Shown here: piece after piece, positions 25,406-33,552 of the stretch | How the letters are laid out: each line of letters starts with the position of its first letter | How positions within the stretch are numbered: position 1 is the first letter of the stretch | From: an uncultured Arachnia sp. | GTDB lineage: Bacteria > Actinomycetota > Actinomycetes > Propionibacteriales > Propionibacteriaceae | Assembly: GCA_934636715.1 (NCBI GenBank) | Contig: CAKUBE010000014.1 | Span: 1-39,393 of the forward strand | Length of the DNA stretch: 39,393 nucleotides | Direction of reading: 5' to 3' | The notes under the pieces: generated by a model | Database searches by the model: none | Told to the model about the DNA's origin: nothing | What the model saw: only the letters and a program-made list of their open reading frames with translations | Program-made: the position numbers and the translations under genes

Positions 25406-26133
25406 AGGCCCAGCAGCGCGGAGGCGCCGCCGATGACGGGCGCCAGCACCATCATCGTGACCAGCCGGTCGGTCAGCAGCCGCGCCGTCGACGCCGGGGT
25501 GACGAGCAACGCGAGCACCAGCACGTTGCCGATCACCTGCACCGAGATCACCACCACGACGGTGACGAGCACGTAGAGCAAGAGATCGAGGCCCAGCACG
25601 GGCAGCCGCGCGGCTTGCGCCGACTCGCGGTCGAGGCTGACGGCCACCAGCTCCTTGTGGAAGAGCAGCAGCGCGAGCACGACGACGACCGACGCGACGG
25701 CGACCACCAGCACGTCGTCGTCGCTGACGCCGGTGATCGAGCCGAACAGGAACTGCTGGAGCGAGCCCGCGTAGCCGGGCGCGCGGCTGATCACCACGAT
25801 GCCCAGCGCGAAGGCGCCGGCAAAGAGGATGCCGATCACCGAGTCCTCCTTCAGCCGCCGGTTCTGGGAGAGCAGCGCGACGAGCACGGCGGTCGCGAGG
25901 CCCGCGACCAGCCCGCCGACGACCAGCGAGCCCTGCAGCAGGAACGCGACCGCCAGGCCGGGGAACACGGAGTGGGCGACGGCGTCGCCGATGAACGCCA
26001 TGCCGCGCAGCACCACGTGCGCACCGATCACCCCGGCGACGACGGAGCAGAGCACGGCGACCAGGAGCGCCTTCGGCAGGAAGACGAGCAGCGGGTTGGC
26101 GAGGTCCTGCAGGAACTCGATGGGCGTCAGCAT
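25213..26133 (-). CDS. metal ABC transporter permease (anchored-repeat type)
   Basis: A 306-residue ABC-3 (ZnuB/MntB-like) permease with about eight or nine helices. Family motifs include GAHVVLRGMAFIGDAVAHSVFPGLA and VLALLVTPASTARLL. It is the last gene of the minus-strand unit, and its ATG overlaps the ATPase gene by 7 bases. The final 60 or so residues after FAPRHG are unusually long and hydrophilic and lie antisense to the DUF916 transmembrane helix. Zinc or manganese is the expected substrate; the Zur-like box favours zinc. Confidence 0.9.
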   Translation of the reverse strand: MLTPIEFLQDLANPLLVFLPKALLVAVLCSVVAGVIGAHVVLRGMAFIGDAVAHSVFPGLAVAFLLQGSLVVGGLVAGLATAVLVALLSQNRRLKEDSVIGILFAGAFALGIVVISRAPGYAGSLQQFLFGSITGVSDDDVLVVAVASVVVVLALLLFHKELVAVSLDRESAQAARLPVLGLDLLLYVLVTVVVVISVQVIGNVLVLALLVTPASTARLLTDRLVTMMVLAPVIGGASALLGLYLSWSIDLPAGGTIVLVATSLFAAAWLFAPRHGAFARWRQTSAPATRRASSASVDQGTAHTVA

Positions 26134-26876
26134 TCCGACACCCCCAGGGTCGCCAGCAGCGGCGACGTCTCGGAGACCCCGAACGCGGCCATCCAGGCCT
26201 CGGGGCGTCCCAGCTCGGCCGGGGTGCCCCGCGCGACGATCGTGCGGTTGACCAGCGCGACGGTGTCGGCGATGGCCAGGGCCTGCGGCAGGTCGTGCGT
26301 GGTGAGCAGCACCGTGCGGCCGTCGTCGACGAGGCGGCGGAGCAGCCCGGTGAGCAGGTCCTGCGTGGGCACGTCGACGCCGGTGAACGGCTCGTCGAGC
26401 AGCAGCACCTCCGGCCGGGTGGCGAGCGCGCGGGCGATGAGGACCCGCTGCCGCTGCCCGCCGGACAGCTCGCCGACGGGGCGGCGGCGCAGCGCGCCCA
26501 GCCCGACCACCTCGATGGCGTCGCGCGCGGCGCGGTAGTCGTCGCGGCCGGCGGGCCGCAGCCAGCCGATCTGCTTGGTGCGCCCGGACAGCACGGCGCC
26601 CTCGATGCTGATGGGGAAGTCCCAGGCGAAGGCGTGGCGCTGGGGCACGTAGCCGACGTGGCGCCAGGCCCGGCGCGGAGGGTCGCCCGCGACGGTCAGC
26701 CCGCCAGATAGCGGCCTCACGGTGCCGAGCACGGTGCGCAGGAACGTCGTCTTTCCCGCGCCGTTGGGGCCGAGCAGCGCGAAGAGCCCGCCGTAGGGGA
26801 CGGCCAGGTCGACGTCGGTCAGCACGGGCCGCCCGCCGAGGGCGACGTTCAGTCGACGGGCCTCGATGGCACTCAC
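26127..26876 (-). CDS. metal ABC transporter ATP-binding protein (anchored-repeat type)
   Basis: A 249-residue ATPase beginning with the GTG at 26876, which overlaps the stop of the preceding gene by 4 bases. Walker A GPNGAGKTT (36-44), Q-loop YVPQRHAFAWDFPIS, signature LSGGQ (137-141) and Walker B VLLLDEP (157-163) are intact. The YVPQR...DFPIS stretch is typical of Zn/Mn importer ATPases. Confidence 0.92.
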   Translation of the reverse strand: MSAIEARRLNVALGGRPVLTDVDLAVPYGGLFALLGPNGAGKTTFLRTVLGTVRPLSGGLTVAGDPPRRAWRHVGYVPQRHAFAWDFPISIEGAVLSGRTKQIGWLRPAGRDDYRAARDAIEVVGLGALRRRPVGELSGGQRQRVLIARALATRPEVLLLDEPFTGVDVPTQDLLTGLLRRLVDDGRTVLLTTHDLPQALAIADTVALVNRTIVARGTPAELGRPEAWMAAFGVSETSPLLATLGVSEC

Positions 26877-27844
26877 TCCGCCTCCTCGGCGGCGCTCATC
26901 CGGGCGGAGCGGCGCGCGACGAGCAGCCCGACGACGCCGAGCGCGACGATCGCGCCGCCGGCCCCGACGCCGATCCACAGCGCGGACGAGCCCGCGTCGG
27001 CCTCCGGGGACGCCGTCGGATCGCTCGCGGCGGGCACCGACCCTCCGGTCGTGGGATCGCTCGCCGTCGCGCTGGGCGCTGCCGACGGCGTCTCCGCGGA
27101 ACGCGCCAGGGCCAGCACGTCGTCGGTGCGCGTGTCGTCGCCGACGGCGAGCATCAGGGTCGCGGTGTCGGCGTGGCCCTCGGGGTTGCCGTCGGCCGTG
27201 CGAAGTTCTGCGGTGACGAGGTAGGCGCCGGGCTCGGTGAACACCCAGTTGGCGTGAACGTGCGTGTTGCCCTCGATCCAGATGGCCTGCCCGCCCTCGT
27301 CCAGCGTCGTGGAGTTCCACAGCTCGGCGGGCGGGTCGAAGCCGTTGGAGAGGAACACGAACACCTCGCCGGGGCCCTCCACCTCCCTCAGCACCAGCTC
27401 CGCGCCGCGCGGCAGAAGAGGCACGACGGCGGGGGCCTGGGTGTTCCACCCCAGCCACACCGCCTCCCGGTTCTCCGTCTGCGGGATGACGTGCACGGGC
27501 CTGCCCTGGGCGGACTTCAGGAAGTCGAACTGCGGGTCGTCGGGCACCTCGAGCAGCGCGCGGTCGGTGACCCGGATGACGAAGTCGGAGGGGTACCGCC
27601 AGGTGGGCGGGGTGGCCGTGTCGTCGCGCGCCATCATCCGCCAGGTCCCGTCGACCATCTTCGGGCCGATGTCGATGTGGCCGGCGGAGGCCTCGGCGAG
27701 GGTGTCGCCGATGGTCTCGTCGTCCTCCACCTGCTGTTGGAGGTTGGGATCCGGCGGCCGGGTCTCCGCCGCGGCTCCGGGCGCGCCCAGCGCGAGCACC
27801 GCGCAGGCGCCGACGGCGAGGGCCAGCCGAGTGAGTGAACGCAT
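26873..27844 (-). CDS. membrane-anchored single-repeat surface protein
   Basis: A 323-residue exported protein. The ATG at 27844 has GGGGAAGG at good distance; another ATG 6 bases upstream abuts that site and is less likely. After a signal peptide (ending near AAAE) one choice-of-anchor-M/surface repeat spans about 50-235 (SAGHIDIGPK, PVHVIPQTENREAVWLGWNT, EVEGPGEVFVF, THVHANWVFTEPGAYLV). A Ser/Thr/Pro/Ala-rich wall-spanning linker, a C-terminal helix (ALWIGVGAGGAIVALGVVGLLV) and a short charged tail follow. It probably sits in the membrane with the repeat reaching into the wall beside the importer. Confidence 0.85.
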   Translation of the reverse strand: MRSLTRLALAVGACAVLALGAPGAAAETRPPDPNLQQQVEDDETIGDTLAEASAGHIDIGPKMVDGTWRMMARDDTATPPTWRYPSDFVIRVTDRALLEVPDDPQFDFLKSAQGRPVHVIPQTENREAVWLGWNTQAPAVVPLLPRGAELVLREVEGPGEVFVFLSNGFDPPAELWNSTTLDEGGQAIWIEGNTHVHANWVFTEPGAYLVTAELRTADGNPEGHADTATLMLAVGDDTRTDDVLALARSAETPSAAPSATASDPTTGGSVPAASDPTASPEADAGSSALWIGVGAGGAIVALGVVGLLVARRSARMSAAEEAE

Positions 27845-27846
27845 GG

Positions 27847-29385
27847 TCATCCTTCCCCCAGGCAGCGGGCGAGCTCGGCGGCGTTGAACCGCATGAGCGC
27901 GACGTAGCTCGTCACCTGGGCATCGAAGCTGTCGGAGTAGATGGTGCAGACGGCCACGCCCGCGTCGTCGGCCACCTGCTGCAGCACGGACGACTCGCGC
28001 GCCACCGTCGGCTCGAGGAAGACGGCGGGCACGCCGAGGTCGCGGATGGTGCGGGCGAGCTTGCCGCGCTGCGCGACCGACGGCTCGACGGCCGGGTTGG
28101 GGCTGACGAAGCCGGCGACGTGGAAGCCGAGGTCCTCGGCGAGGTAGGCGTAGGCGTCGTGGGTGGTGATGAGCTGGCGACGCTGCTCGGGGATGGGCTC
28201 GACGGTGGCGCGGACCTCGTCGTCGAGCTCGCTCAGCTCGGCGAGGTAGGCGGCGGCCCGCTCCCGGTAGACGGCGGCGCCCGCGGGGTCCTGCGCGATC
28301 AGGGTGTCGCGGATCACCTTCACGTAGGCCTGCGCGTTGGGCACGCTGAGCCAGAGGTGCGGGTCGATCTCGCCGTGCACGTGCGCGCCGAGGACCGCCT
28401 GCGGCAGCTGGTGGATGAGGGTGCCGGGGCGGCCGAGGAACCGGAACGACGCCGAGGCGGGGATCTCCTGCAGCGCTTTCGGCGGCACCCACACCACCGT
28501 GTCGTCCAGCGCCCGCGCCTCCTGCGTGTGCTCGCCGCCGCCGGCGGGGTCGGCGAAGAGGTACAGCTCGTCGGTGTCGAGGTCGACGGCGATGTCGGCG
28601 TGGCCGACGTCCAGCACGTCCCTGCCCTCGAGGCCCGGGACGCCGCGCGGGTCCTCGCCCACCTGGACGACGACCTCGCCGCGGGCCAGCTCGATCGGCT
28701 CGGTGTCGGGCGTCGTCCTGAGCCGCCCGGCGAAGCCGAGCCGGTAGGTGCCGGACGCGCCGAACGCCCAGCTCAGGTGCGTGTGCGCGTCCGTCGGCAG
28801 GGTGGCGCGGTCGCGGTCGTCGACGCCGTCGGAGCTGTTCAGGAACTGCTGCGGCTGGCCGAAGGTGCCGGTGACGTAGGCGTAGACGTCGCCGGGGCCG
28901 TCGACGGAGGTCAGTTGCAGGTCGATCTCCGAGGACCGGTCGACGCCGTGGCCCTGGCCCCGCACCCGCATCCCCAGCCAGACGGTGTCGAGCGTGACGT
29001 TCTCCACCAGCGGGATGACGTGCGCGCCGTAGGCGCCCGCGCGCTCGGCCAGCGAGACGTTGGCCGCGCCGGGCGGGAGGCTGGCGTCGATGGCCTTGAT
29101 CACCGAGTGCTGCTCGAGCATCAGGTAGTTCGACAGCGCCACCTGCGCGTAGGCGAGGGAGCGCACGTTGCGCAGCGTCGGCTCGTAGGTATGCGGGTCC
29201 GCGCCCGGCGGCACGAGAGTGACGACGCCGGCCCGGTCCCCCGCCACCTGCCGGGCGAGGTCGCCGAGGACGGCCGTGGTGGCCACCACCTGCAGCCGTT
29301 CCGGCGCGGCTGGGTGGGAAGCCGCCTGACCGCAGCCGACCACCATCGCGGCCGCGATCAGGACGGCTCCTCCCGCGGGCCTCAA
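27847..29385 (-). CDS. ZnuA-like metal-binding lipoprotein with inserted surface repeat
   Basis: A 512-residue protein starting from a TTG that overlaps the previous stop (TTGA); no better start gives the lipobox VVGC (Cys18). It is a cluster A-I metal-binding protein with likely ligands His65 (DPHTYEP), His343 (DPHLWL), His409 (TTHDAYAYL) and Asp485 (IYSDS). About 210 extra residues (roughly 122-335) split the two lobes, so it is far longer than a normal ZnuA (about 310). The insert is built from the surface-repeat family, but the second half of the repeat comes first and the first half follows. It delivers metal to the permease encoded downstream. Confidence 0.88.
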   Translation of the reverse strand: MRPAGGAVLIAAAMVVGCGQAASHPAAPERLQVVATTAVLGDLARQVAGDRAGVVTLVPPGADPHTYEPTLRNVRSLAYAQVALSNYLMLEQHSVIKAIDASLPPGAANVSLAERAGAYGAHVIPLVENVTLDTVWLGMRVRGQGHGVDRSSEIDLQLTSVDGPGDVYAYVTGTFGQPQQFLNSSDGVDDRDRATLPTDAHTHLSWAFGASGTYRLGFAGRLRTTPDTEPIELARGEVVVQVGEDPRGVPGLEGRDVLDVGHADIAVDLDTDELYLFADPAGGGEHTQEARALDDTVVWVPPKALQEIPASASFRFLGRPGTLIHQLPQAVLGAHVHGEIDPHLWLSVPNAQAYVKVIRDTLIAQDPAGAAVYRERAAAYLAELSELDDEVRATVEPIPEQRRQLITTHDAYAYLAEDLGFHVAGFVSPNPAVEPSVAQRGKLARTIRDLGVPAVFLEPTVARESSVLQQVADDAGVAVCTIYSDSFDAQVTSYVALMRFNAAELARCLGEG

Positions 29386-31721
29386 GGCCTGCGCGCCCTG
29401 GACAACGCGCCGATCCCGGTGGCCAGGCCGAGCAGCACGAGCGCCAGGCCGAGGCCGCGCGGGTCGGCGACGGCTCCGGTTGTCGGCGCGGCGTCGGAAG
29501 GTCGGTCGTCGGGTGCCAGCCACACGCTGCCGCCCGTGCCCGGCAGGCCTGCGTTCAGCGCGCACGGCTTGCCGTCAGGGGTGCGGCCGACGACGGTGGT
29601 CTTCGAGCCGCTTCCGCCTGCCGCCTCGGCGACCTTCTTGGCGTCGACGCCCACCGCGAAGTGGAGCGTGGTGTCGGCGGAGACCGCGGCGGCGGACTTC
29701 AGCGTCGCCGACATCGTCAGCGTCATCTTGTAGTGCCCCGGCGCGCCGAACACCCAGTTGGGGTGCGCGTGCGTGTTGGCCGGGATCGTGTAGCGGGTGG
29801 GCCCGCCGACGGTGTCGAGCATCCGAGTCCCGACGCCCGCGCCGAAGGTGCCCGCGGCGAACACCGCCACCTTGCCCGGCCCGTCGACGCTCTTCAGCGT
29901 CCAGGTCAGCGTGCCCGTGGTCTCCGCGATGAACGACTCGTGCATGGTGTTCTGCCCCACCCACGGGGCGCCGGCCTCCTGGGTGGCGCCGATCAGCCAG
30001 ATGTCGGCGCCGCGCGCGGCGATGAACTCCATCCCCGCGGGGGCCGTCTTCTTCTCCTGGATGCTCATCACGATGCTCGCCGGGTCGACCCACACCGGCG
30101 GCGACTTCCGGTCGTCCTTCATCGACGGCACGAGCTTGCCGCCCTGGATCTGGGCGCCGACGTCGAGGTGGCCGGAGGTCGCGATGTCGGATGAGCCGCT
30201 CCCCTTCGTGGTGACGGTGACCGCGCGGCACTGCGGCGCCGCCGGGCTCGCGGTGCCCGACGCCGTCGGGATGTTCGACGGGGTGGGTGTGAGGGAGGTC
30301 GTCGGCGTGGGAGAGGAGGTCGGCTTCGCGGTCGTCGAGGGCTTCGGCGGCGTGGGCGACGGCGCGTCGTCGGGCTTCGCGTCGCCCACCTGCCAGGTAT
30401 AGGTCCTGGTCGGCGAGGTCACCGTCTTCCCGTCGCGCTTCCCGGAGGCCCGGACCTCGAACGCGTAACTGCCGGGCCGGGTGAAGACCCAGTTGGCGTG
30501 GGTGTGCGCCGGGAAGGGCGCGACGATGGTGCCGGGAAGTCGGGTGCCGCCGTCGGCCAGCACGGAAGCGATGCCGCTCAGGCTGTCCATGGAGAACACG
30601 TGCACCTCGCCGGGTCCGTCGACCGCGCGAACCTGAATGTCGATGCGCCCGAAGCCGTGCCGGCCGACGCCGGAGGTCTCCCAGCCGGGCCACAACAGGT
30701 CCGGGTTCTGGGTGAGGGGGAGGACGAACGCGCGCGGCGCGCCCGGGAAGCCTGCGGGGATGTCGGTGAGCGCCTGCTCCTTGACGGCGAGCAGCACCTT
30801 CTCCGGGTCGCGCGAGACGCCGAGACCCGTGACGTCCTCGCGCAGCTTCAGGTCGAGGCCCTTGTCAGAGGCGATCACGTGGAATGCGTCGACGTGTCCC
30901 TCGTCGAGGGTCACGCGCTTGTCCGAGGTCGGCTGGGGGCTGGGCGAGGGGCTCGGCTTCGCCGTCGGAGACCCTGTCGAGGTCGGCGTCGGGGAGGCCG
31001 ACGGCGTGGGTTCCGGCTCGTCGGTGGGACCGGGGTCCGGATCCGTGGGTTCGGGAGCAGGGTTCGTGGGGTCCTCGGTGGGGGTCGGCTGTGGCAGCTC
31101 GCCGACCTGCCAGGTGTAGGTGCGCACGGGCGAGGCGAGCACGCCGTCGGCGGTGTGGCCGTGGGCCTGCACGGTGAAGATATAGGTGCCCGGCAGGGTG
31201 AACGCCCAGTTGGCGTGGGTGTGCGCCGGGAACGGCGCGACGATGGTGCCCGGAAGCTGCGCTCCGCCGTCGGCGAGTAACGACTCGAGCCCGCCGAGCG
31301 CGTCCCTGCTCCACAGGAACACGTCCCCGGGCCCCTCGACCTCGACGGTGAACTCGACCCTCCCCACGCCGGCGTCCCGCGCGGGCGTGGTCTCCCAGCC
31401 GGGCCAGAGCAGGTCCGGGTTCTGGGCCAGCGGAAGCAGGTAGGCCGCGGGGGCGCCGGGTACGCCGTCGGGAACCTCAGTCAAGGCCGCGTCCTTCACC
31501 TGCAGGACGACGTCCTCGGGCGCATGCACCACACCGGCGCCGGTCACGTCCTCCTTCAGCCGCAGGTCGATCCCGCCCTCCCCGTCGGGCGTCACATAGA
31601 ACGCGTCGACGTGCCCGTGGTCCAGCACCGTCGTCGGCGGCGCTCCGGTCGCGGTCAGTAAGGGAACGGACAGCCCGAGAACGAGGACAACGGCCAACAG
31701 CAGTCTGGCAAGGCGAAGCAT
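29382..31721 (-). CDS. large three-repeat anchored surface protein
   Basis: A 779-residue exported protein and first gene of the minus-strand metal unit. The signal peptide ends near residue 27. Three choice-of-anchor-M/surface repeats (about 33-205, 272-445 and 525-695) each have a GH-D start, a (L)WPGWET- or WVGQNT-like block, a VDGPG turn and a HTHANWAF/HAHPNWVF block. Repeats 1 and 2 are very similar, suggesting recent duplication. Linkers are rich in Pro, Ser, Thr and Glu. The C-terminus has a helix (LGLALVLLGLATGIGAL) and RARRP tail. LPGTG stands 54 residues from the end, longer than usual for a sortase signal. The conserved His residues of the NWxF blocks may bind metal. Confidence 0.86.
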   Translation of the reverse strand: MLRLARLLLAVVLVLGLSVPLLTATGAPPTTVLDHGHVDAFYVTPDGEGGIDLRLKEDVTGAGVVHAPEDVVLQVKDAALTEVPDGVPGAPAAYLLPLAQNPDLLWPGWETTPARDAGVGRVEFTVEVEGPGDVFLWSRDALGGLESLLADGGAQLPGTIVAPFPAHTHANWAFTLPGTYIFTVQAHGHTADGVLASPVRTYTWQVGELPQPTPTEDPTNPAPEPTDPDPGPTDEPEPTPSASPTPTSTGSPTAKPSPSPSPQPTSDKRVTLDEGHVDAFHVIASDKGLDLKLREDVTGLGVSRDPEKVLLAVKEQALTDIPAGFPGAPRAFVLPLTQNPDLLWPGWETSGVGRHGFGRIDIQVRAVDGPGEVHVFSMDSLSGIASVLADGGTRLPGTIVAPFPAHTHANWVFTRPGSYAFEVRASGKRDGKTVTSPTRTYTWQVGDAKPDDAPSPTPPKPSTTAKPTSSPTPTTSLTPTPSNIPTASGTASPAAPQCRAVTVTTKGSGSSDIATSGHLDVGAQIQGGKLVPSMKDDRKSPPVWVDPASIVMSIQEKKTAPAGMEFIAARGADIWLIGATQEAGAPWVGQNTMHESFIAETTGTLTWTLKSVDGPGKVAVFAAGTFGAGVGTRMLDTVGGPTRYTIPANTHAHPNWVFGAPGHYKMTLTMSATLKSAAAVSADTTLHFAVGVDAKKVAEAAGGSGSKTTVVGRTPDGKPCALNAGLPGTGGSVWLAPDDRPSDAAPTTGAVADPRGLGLALVLLGLATGIGALSRARRP

Positions 31722-31731
31722 GGCGGCTTTC

Positions 31732-31760
31732 TAGTTATTGATAATGGTTTTCAATAACTA
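31732..31760 (-). promoter_or_regulatory. Zur-like box and promoter of the anchored-repeat ABC unit
   Basis: Perfect 10-base arms TAGTTATTGA/TCAATAACTA enclose 9 bases. The core TGATAATGGTTTTCA (31739-31753) matches the core at 22690-22704 in 12 of 15 positions. On the minus strand TATAGT (31757-31762) is a good -10, which puts the transcription start inside the dyad. The box ends 10 bases before the ATG, so a bound repressor would block the start site directly. Confidence 0.72.
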
Positions 31761-31816
31761 TACACCTGTTCCCGTCGCTGGCCGACCCGCGAGCGCCCCT
31801 GGCGGGCGGTCCTTCG

Positions 31817-32911
31817 CTACGGGGTGCGCATGACGGCGACCGGGTCGAGACGCGACGCGTACACAGCAGGAGGGAGCGCGGCGATGAGCGCCACCATCGC
31901 AGCAAGGACGCCGACGGCGACCGTGAAGTCGAGCGGTGTTGTGAAGCCGGTTGACTGGTTGACGGCCCACGCTGCGGTGCACCCGGCGGCTGCGCCTATG
32001 GCGCCCGTCATGGCGGTGCGGGTGGTGACCAGCGCGACGAGGTCGGTGCGGGTGATGCCCAGAGTGCGGCGGCGACCGAGGTCACGGCGGCGGATGAGCA
32101 CATCCGCGAGGACGACGGCGGCAACGAAGAAGCCGCCCACGGCGAGGATCAGCGCCAGGAGTGTGCGCCCGTAGCCGGCCATCTGTGCGTTGAGGTCACG
32201 CGCGGTCTGGGCGATCGCGCTGGGAGAGTCGATCAAGACGCCCTGGGGGTCTGGCGGCGCGAGGATCCCGATCACGGCGCTGACGGTGGGCCCGGCCGCG
32301 GACACGTCAGTGATCACCACGCGGAGCTCGCGGCCCTGGGCGGTGGCCGGCATCGCGACGAGGGCTCCGGCGGCGACATCCTCGAAGGGTGCCACCGCGG
32401 TGAAGGAGCCCACGATCGGGTACTGATGCGCGCCGTCTGCCGACAGCAGATAGCCCACCGGCTCCTCGAGGCCGAGCGTGCCCAGCTGGCTCACGGAGAC
32501 GATCGCCTCACCAGCCACGGGGAGCCGACCGCGAACCAGCGACCCCACTTGCGTGATGTCGCCGAGCACCGGCCACGTGGGCACGCGGTTGCCACCGGAG
32601 CCGACGATGCCGTTAGCGGCGTCGAATGCGGCTCCGAGCGCGTTGGCCTTCTCGACGGTGCCGAGTCCAGAGACCAGGCCCAACGTGCTGGTGTTGACGA
32701 AGCCGCCTTCCATGGCATCGATGATGGACAGACGGCGTGCGCCCGCCTGCTCCATGCGCTCGGCCACCTGTGCGGCGGCCGAGGCGGATCTGCCCACGGT
32801 AACGATCGCGGCCACGCACATGGCGGCGGTCACGACGATGAGCAGCATCGACGACACCTTCGCCGCCCAGGTCATCGCCCAGGCCTCGCGGGGAAGGGTG
32901 CCCAGCCTCAT
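31817..32911 (-). CDS. FtsX/MacB-type ABC transporter permease
   Basis: A 364-residue permease with one N-terminal helix (about 18-40), an extracytoplasmic domain of about 200 residues, and three C-terminal helices (about 250-350) forming the FtsX domain (DVLIRRRDLGRRRTLGITR; ending PPAVYASRLDPVAVMRTP). Its ATG overlaps the ATPase stop (ATGA). It is last in the exporter cluster and probably works with that ATPase and the HlyD-like adaptor, as in MacAB-type systems that export or expel antimicrobial peptides or lipids. The substrate is unknown. Confidence 0.88.
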   Translation of the reverse strand: MRLGTLPREAWAMTWAAKVSSMLLIVVTAAMCVAAIVTVGRSASAAAQVAERMEQAGARRLSIIDAMEGGFVNTSTLGLVSGLGTVEKANALGAAFDAANGIVGSGGNRVPTWPVLGDITQVGSLVRGRLPVAGEAIVSVSQLGTLGLEEPVGYLLSADGAHQYPIVGSFTAVAPFEDVAAGALVAMPATAQGRELRVVITDVSAAGPTVSAVIGILAPPDPQGVLIDSPSAIAQTARDLNAQMAGYGRTLLALILAVGGFFVAAVVLADVLIRRRDLGRRRTLGITRTDLVALVTTRTAMTGAIGAAAGCTAAWAVNQSTGFTTPLDFTVAVGVLAAMVALIAALPPAVYASRLDPVAVMRTP

Positions 32912-33552
32912 AGCTGCACCATCCCGTCGACGTGCTCGAGCACGAAGGGGTCGTGCGTGGCGACGACCACAGTGCGGGCCTGCTCGTGAGCAGCGTCCGT
33001 GAGGGCGGCGAGAACCAGCTCGGCGTTGCCGCGGTCCAGGTTCCCGGTGGGCTCGTCGGCCAGCACGATGTCGGGTTCCATGAGCAGGGCGCGGCAGACC
33101 GCGAGGCGCTGAGCTTGCCCGCCGGAGACCTGGCCTGGCCGGTGGTCCGCGCGATGCGCGAGGCCGAACTGCTCGAGCAGGGCACGGGCGCGGCCGAGCT
33201 TCTCGCCGCGCGCACAGCCCGCGTAGAGCGCAGGCTCCAGCACGGAGTCGATGACGCGGCGGGACGGGTCGAGTTCCGAGTCTTGGAACACGAACCCGAT
33301 GCGGCGCGAGCGGACGGAGGCGCGGGCCGCGTCGGAAGACTGAGATGCAGGACGGTCGTCGATCAGCACGCGGCCCGCGGTAGGGGTCAGGAGGAGGCCC
33401 AGGACATACAGCAGCGTGGACTTGCCGCGCCCGGACGGTCCGGTGAGGGCCGTCACCTTGCCCGGTTCGAAGGCATGCGTCAGGCCACCGAACAGCTCCT
33501 CACCGCCGCGCCGGTAGGCGAAGCGGAGCTCCTCGACCGCGAGGACCGGCAT
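32908..33552 (-). CDS. LolD/MacB-type ABC ATP-binding protein
   Basis: A 214-residue ATPase with Walker A GPSGRGKST, the signature as VSGGQAQR and Walker B IVLADEPTGNLD typical of the LolD/MacB/FtsE group. The ATG at 33552 overlaps the adaptor stop (TGATG); a GTG one codon earlier is the alternative. It drives the FtsX-type permease that follows. All catalytic motifs are intact, unlike the second ATPase of the cluster near 38410. Confidence 0.9.
   Translation of the reverse strand: MPVLAVEELRFAYRRGGEELFGGLTHAFEPGKVTALTGPSGRGKSTLLYVLGLLLTPTAGRVLIDDRPASQSSDAARASVRSRRIGFVFQDSELDPSRRVIDSVLEPALYAGCARGEKLGRARALLEQFGLAHRADHRPGQVSGGQAQRLAVCRALLMEPDIVLADEPTGNLDRGNAELVLAALTDAAHEQARTVVVATHDPFVLEHVDGMVQL

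Noticed and set aside
29382..29560. LPGTG sortase signal in the three-repeat surface protein
   Set aside because: The motif is 54 residues from the C-terminus with a long Asp/Pro/Thr-rich stretch before the helix, unlike standard sorting signals; simple membrane anchoring is as likely.
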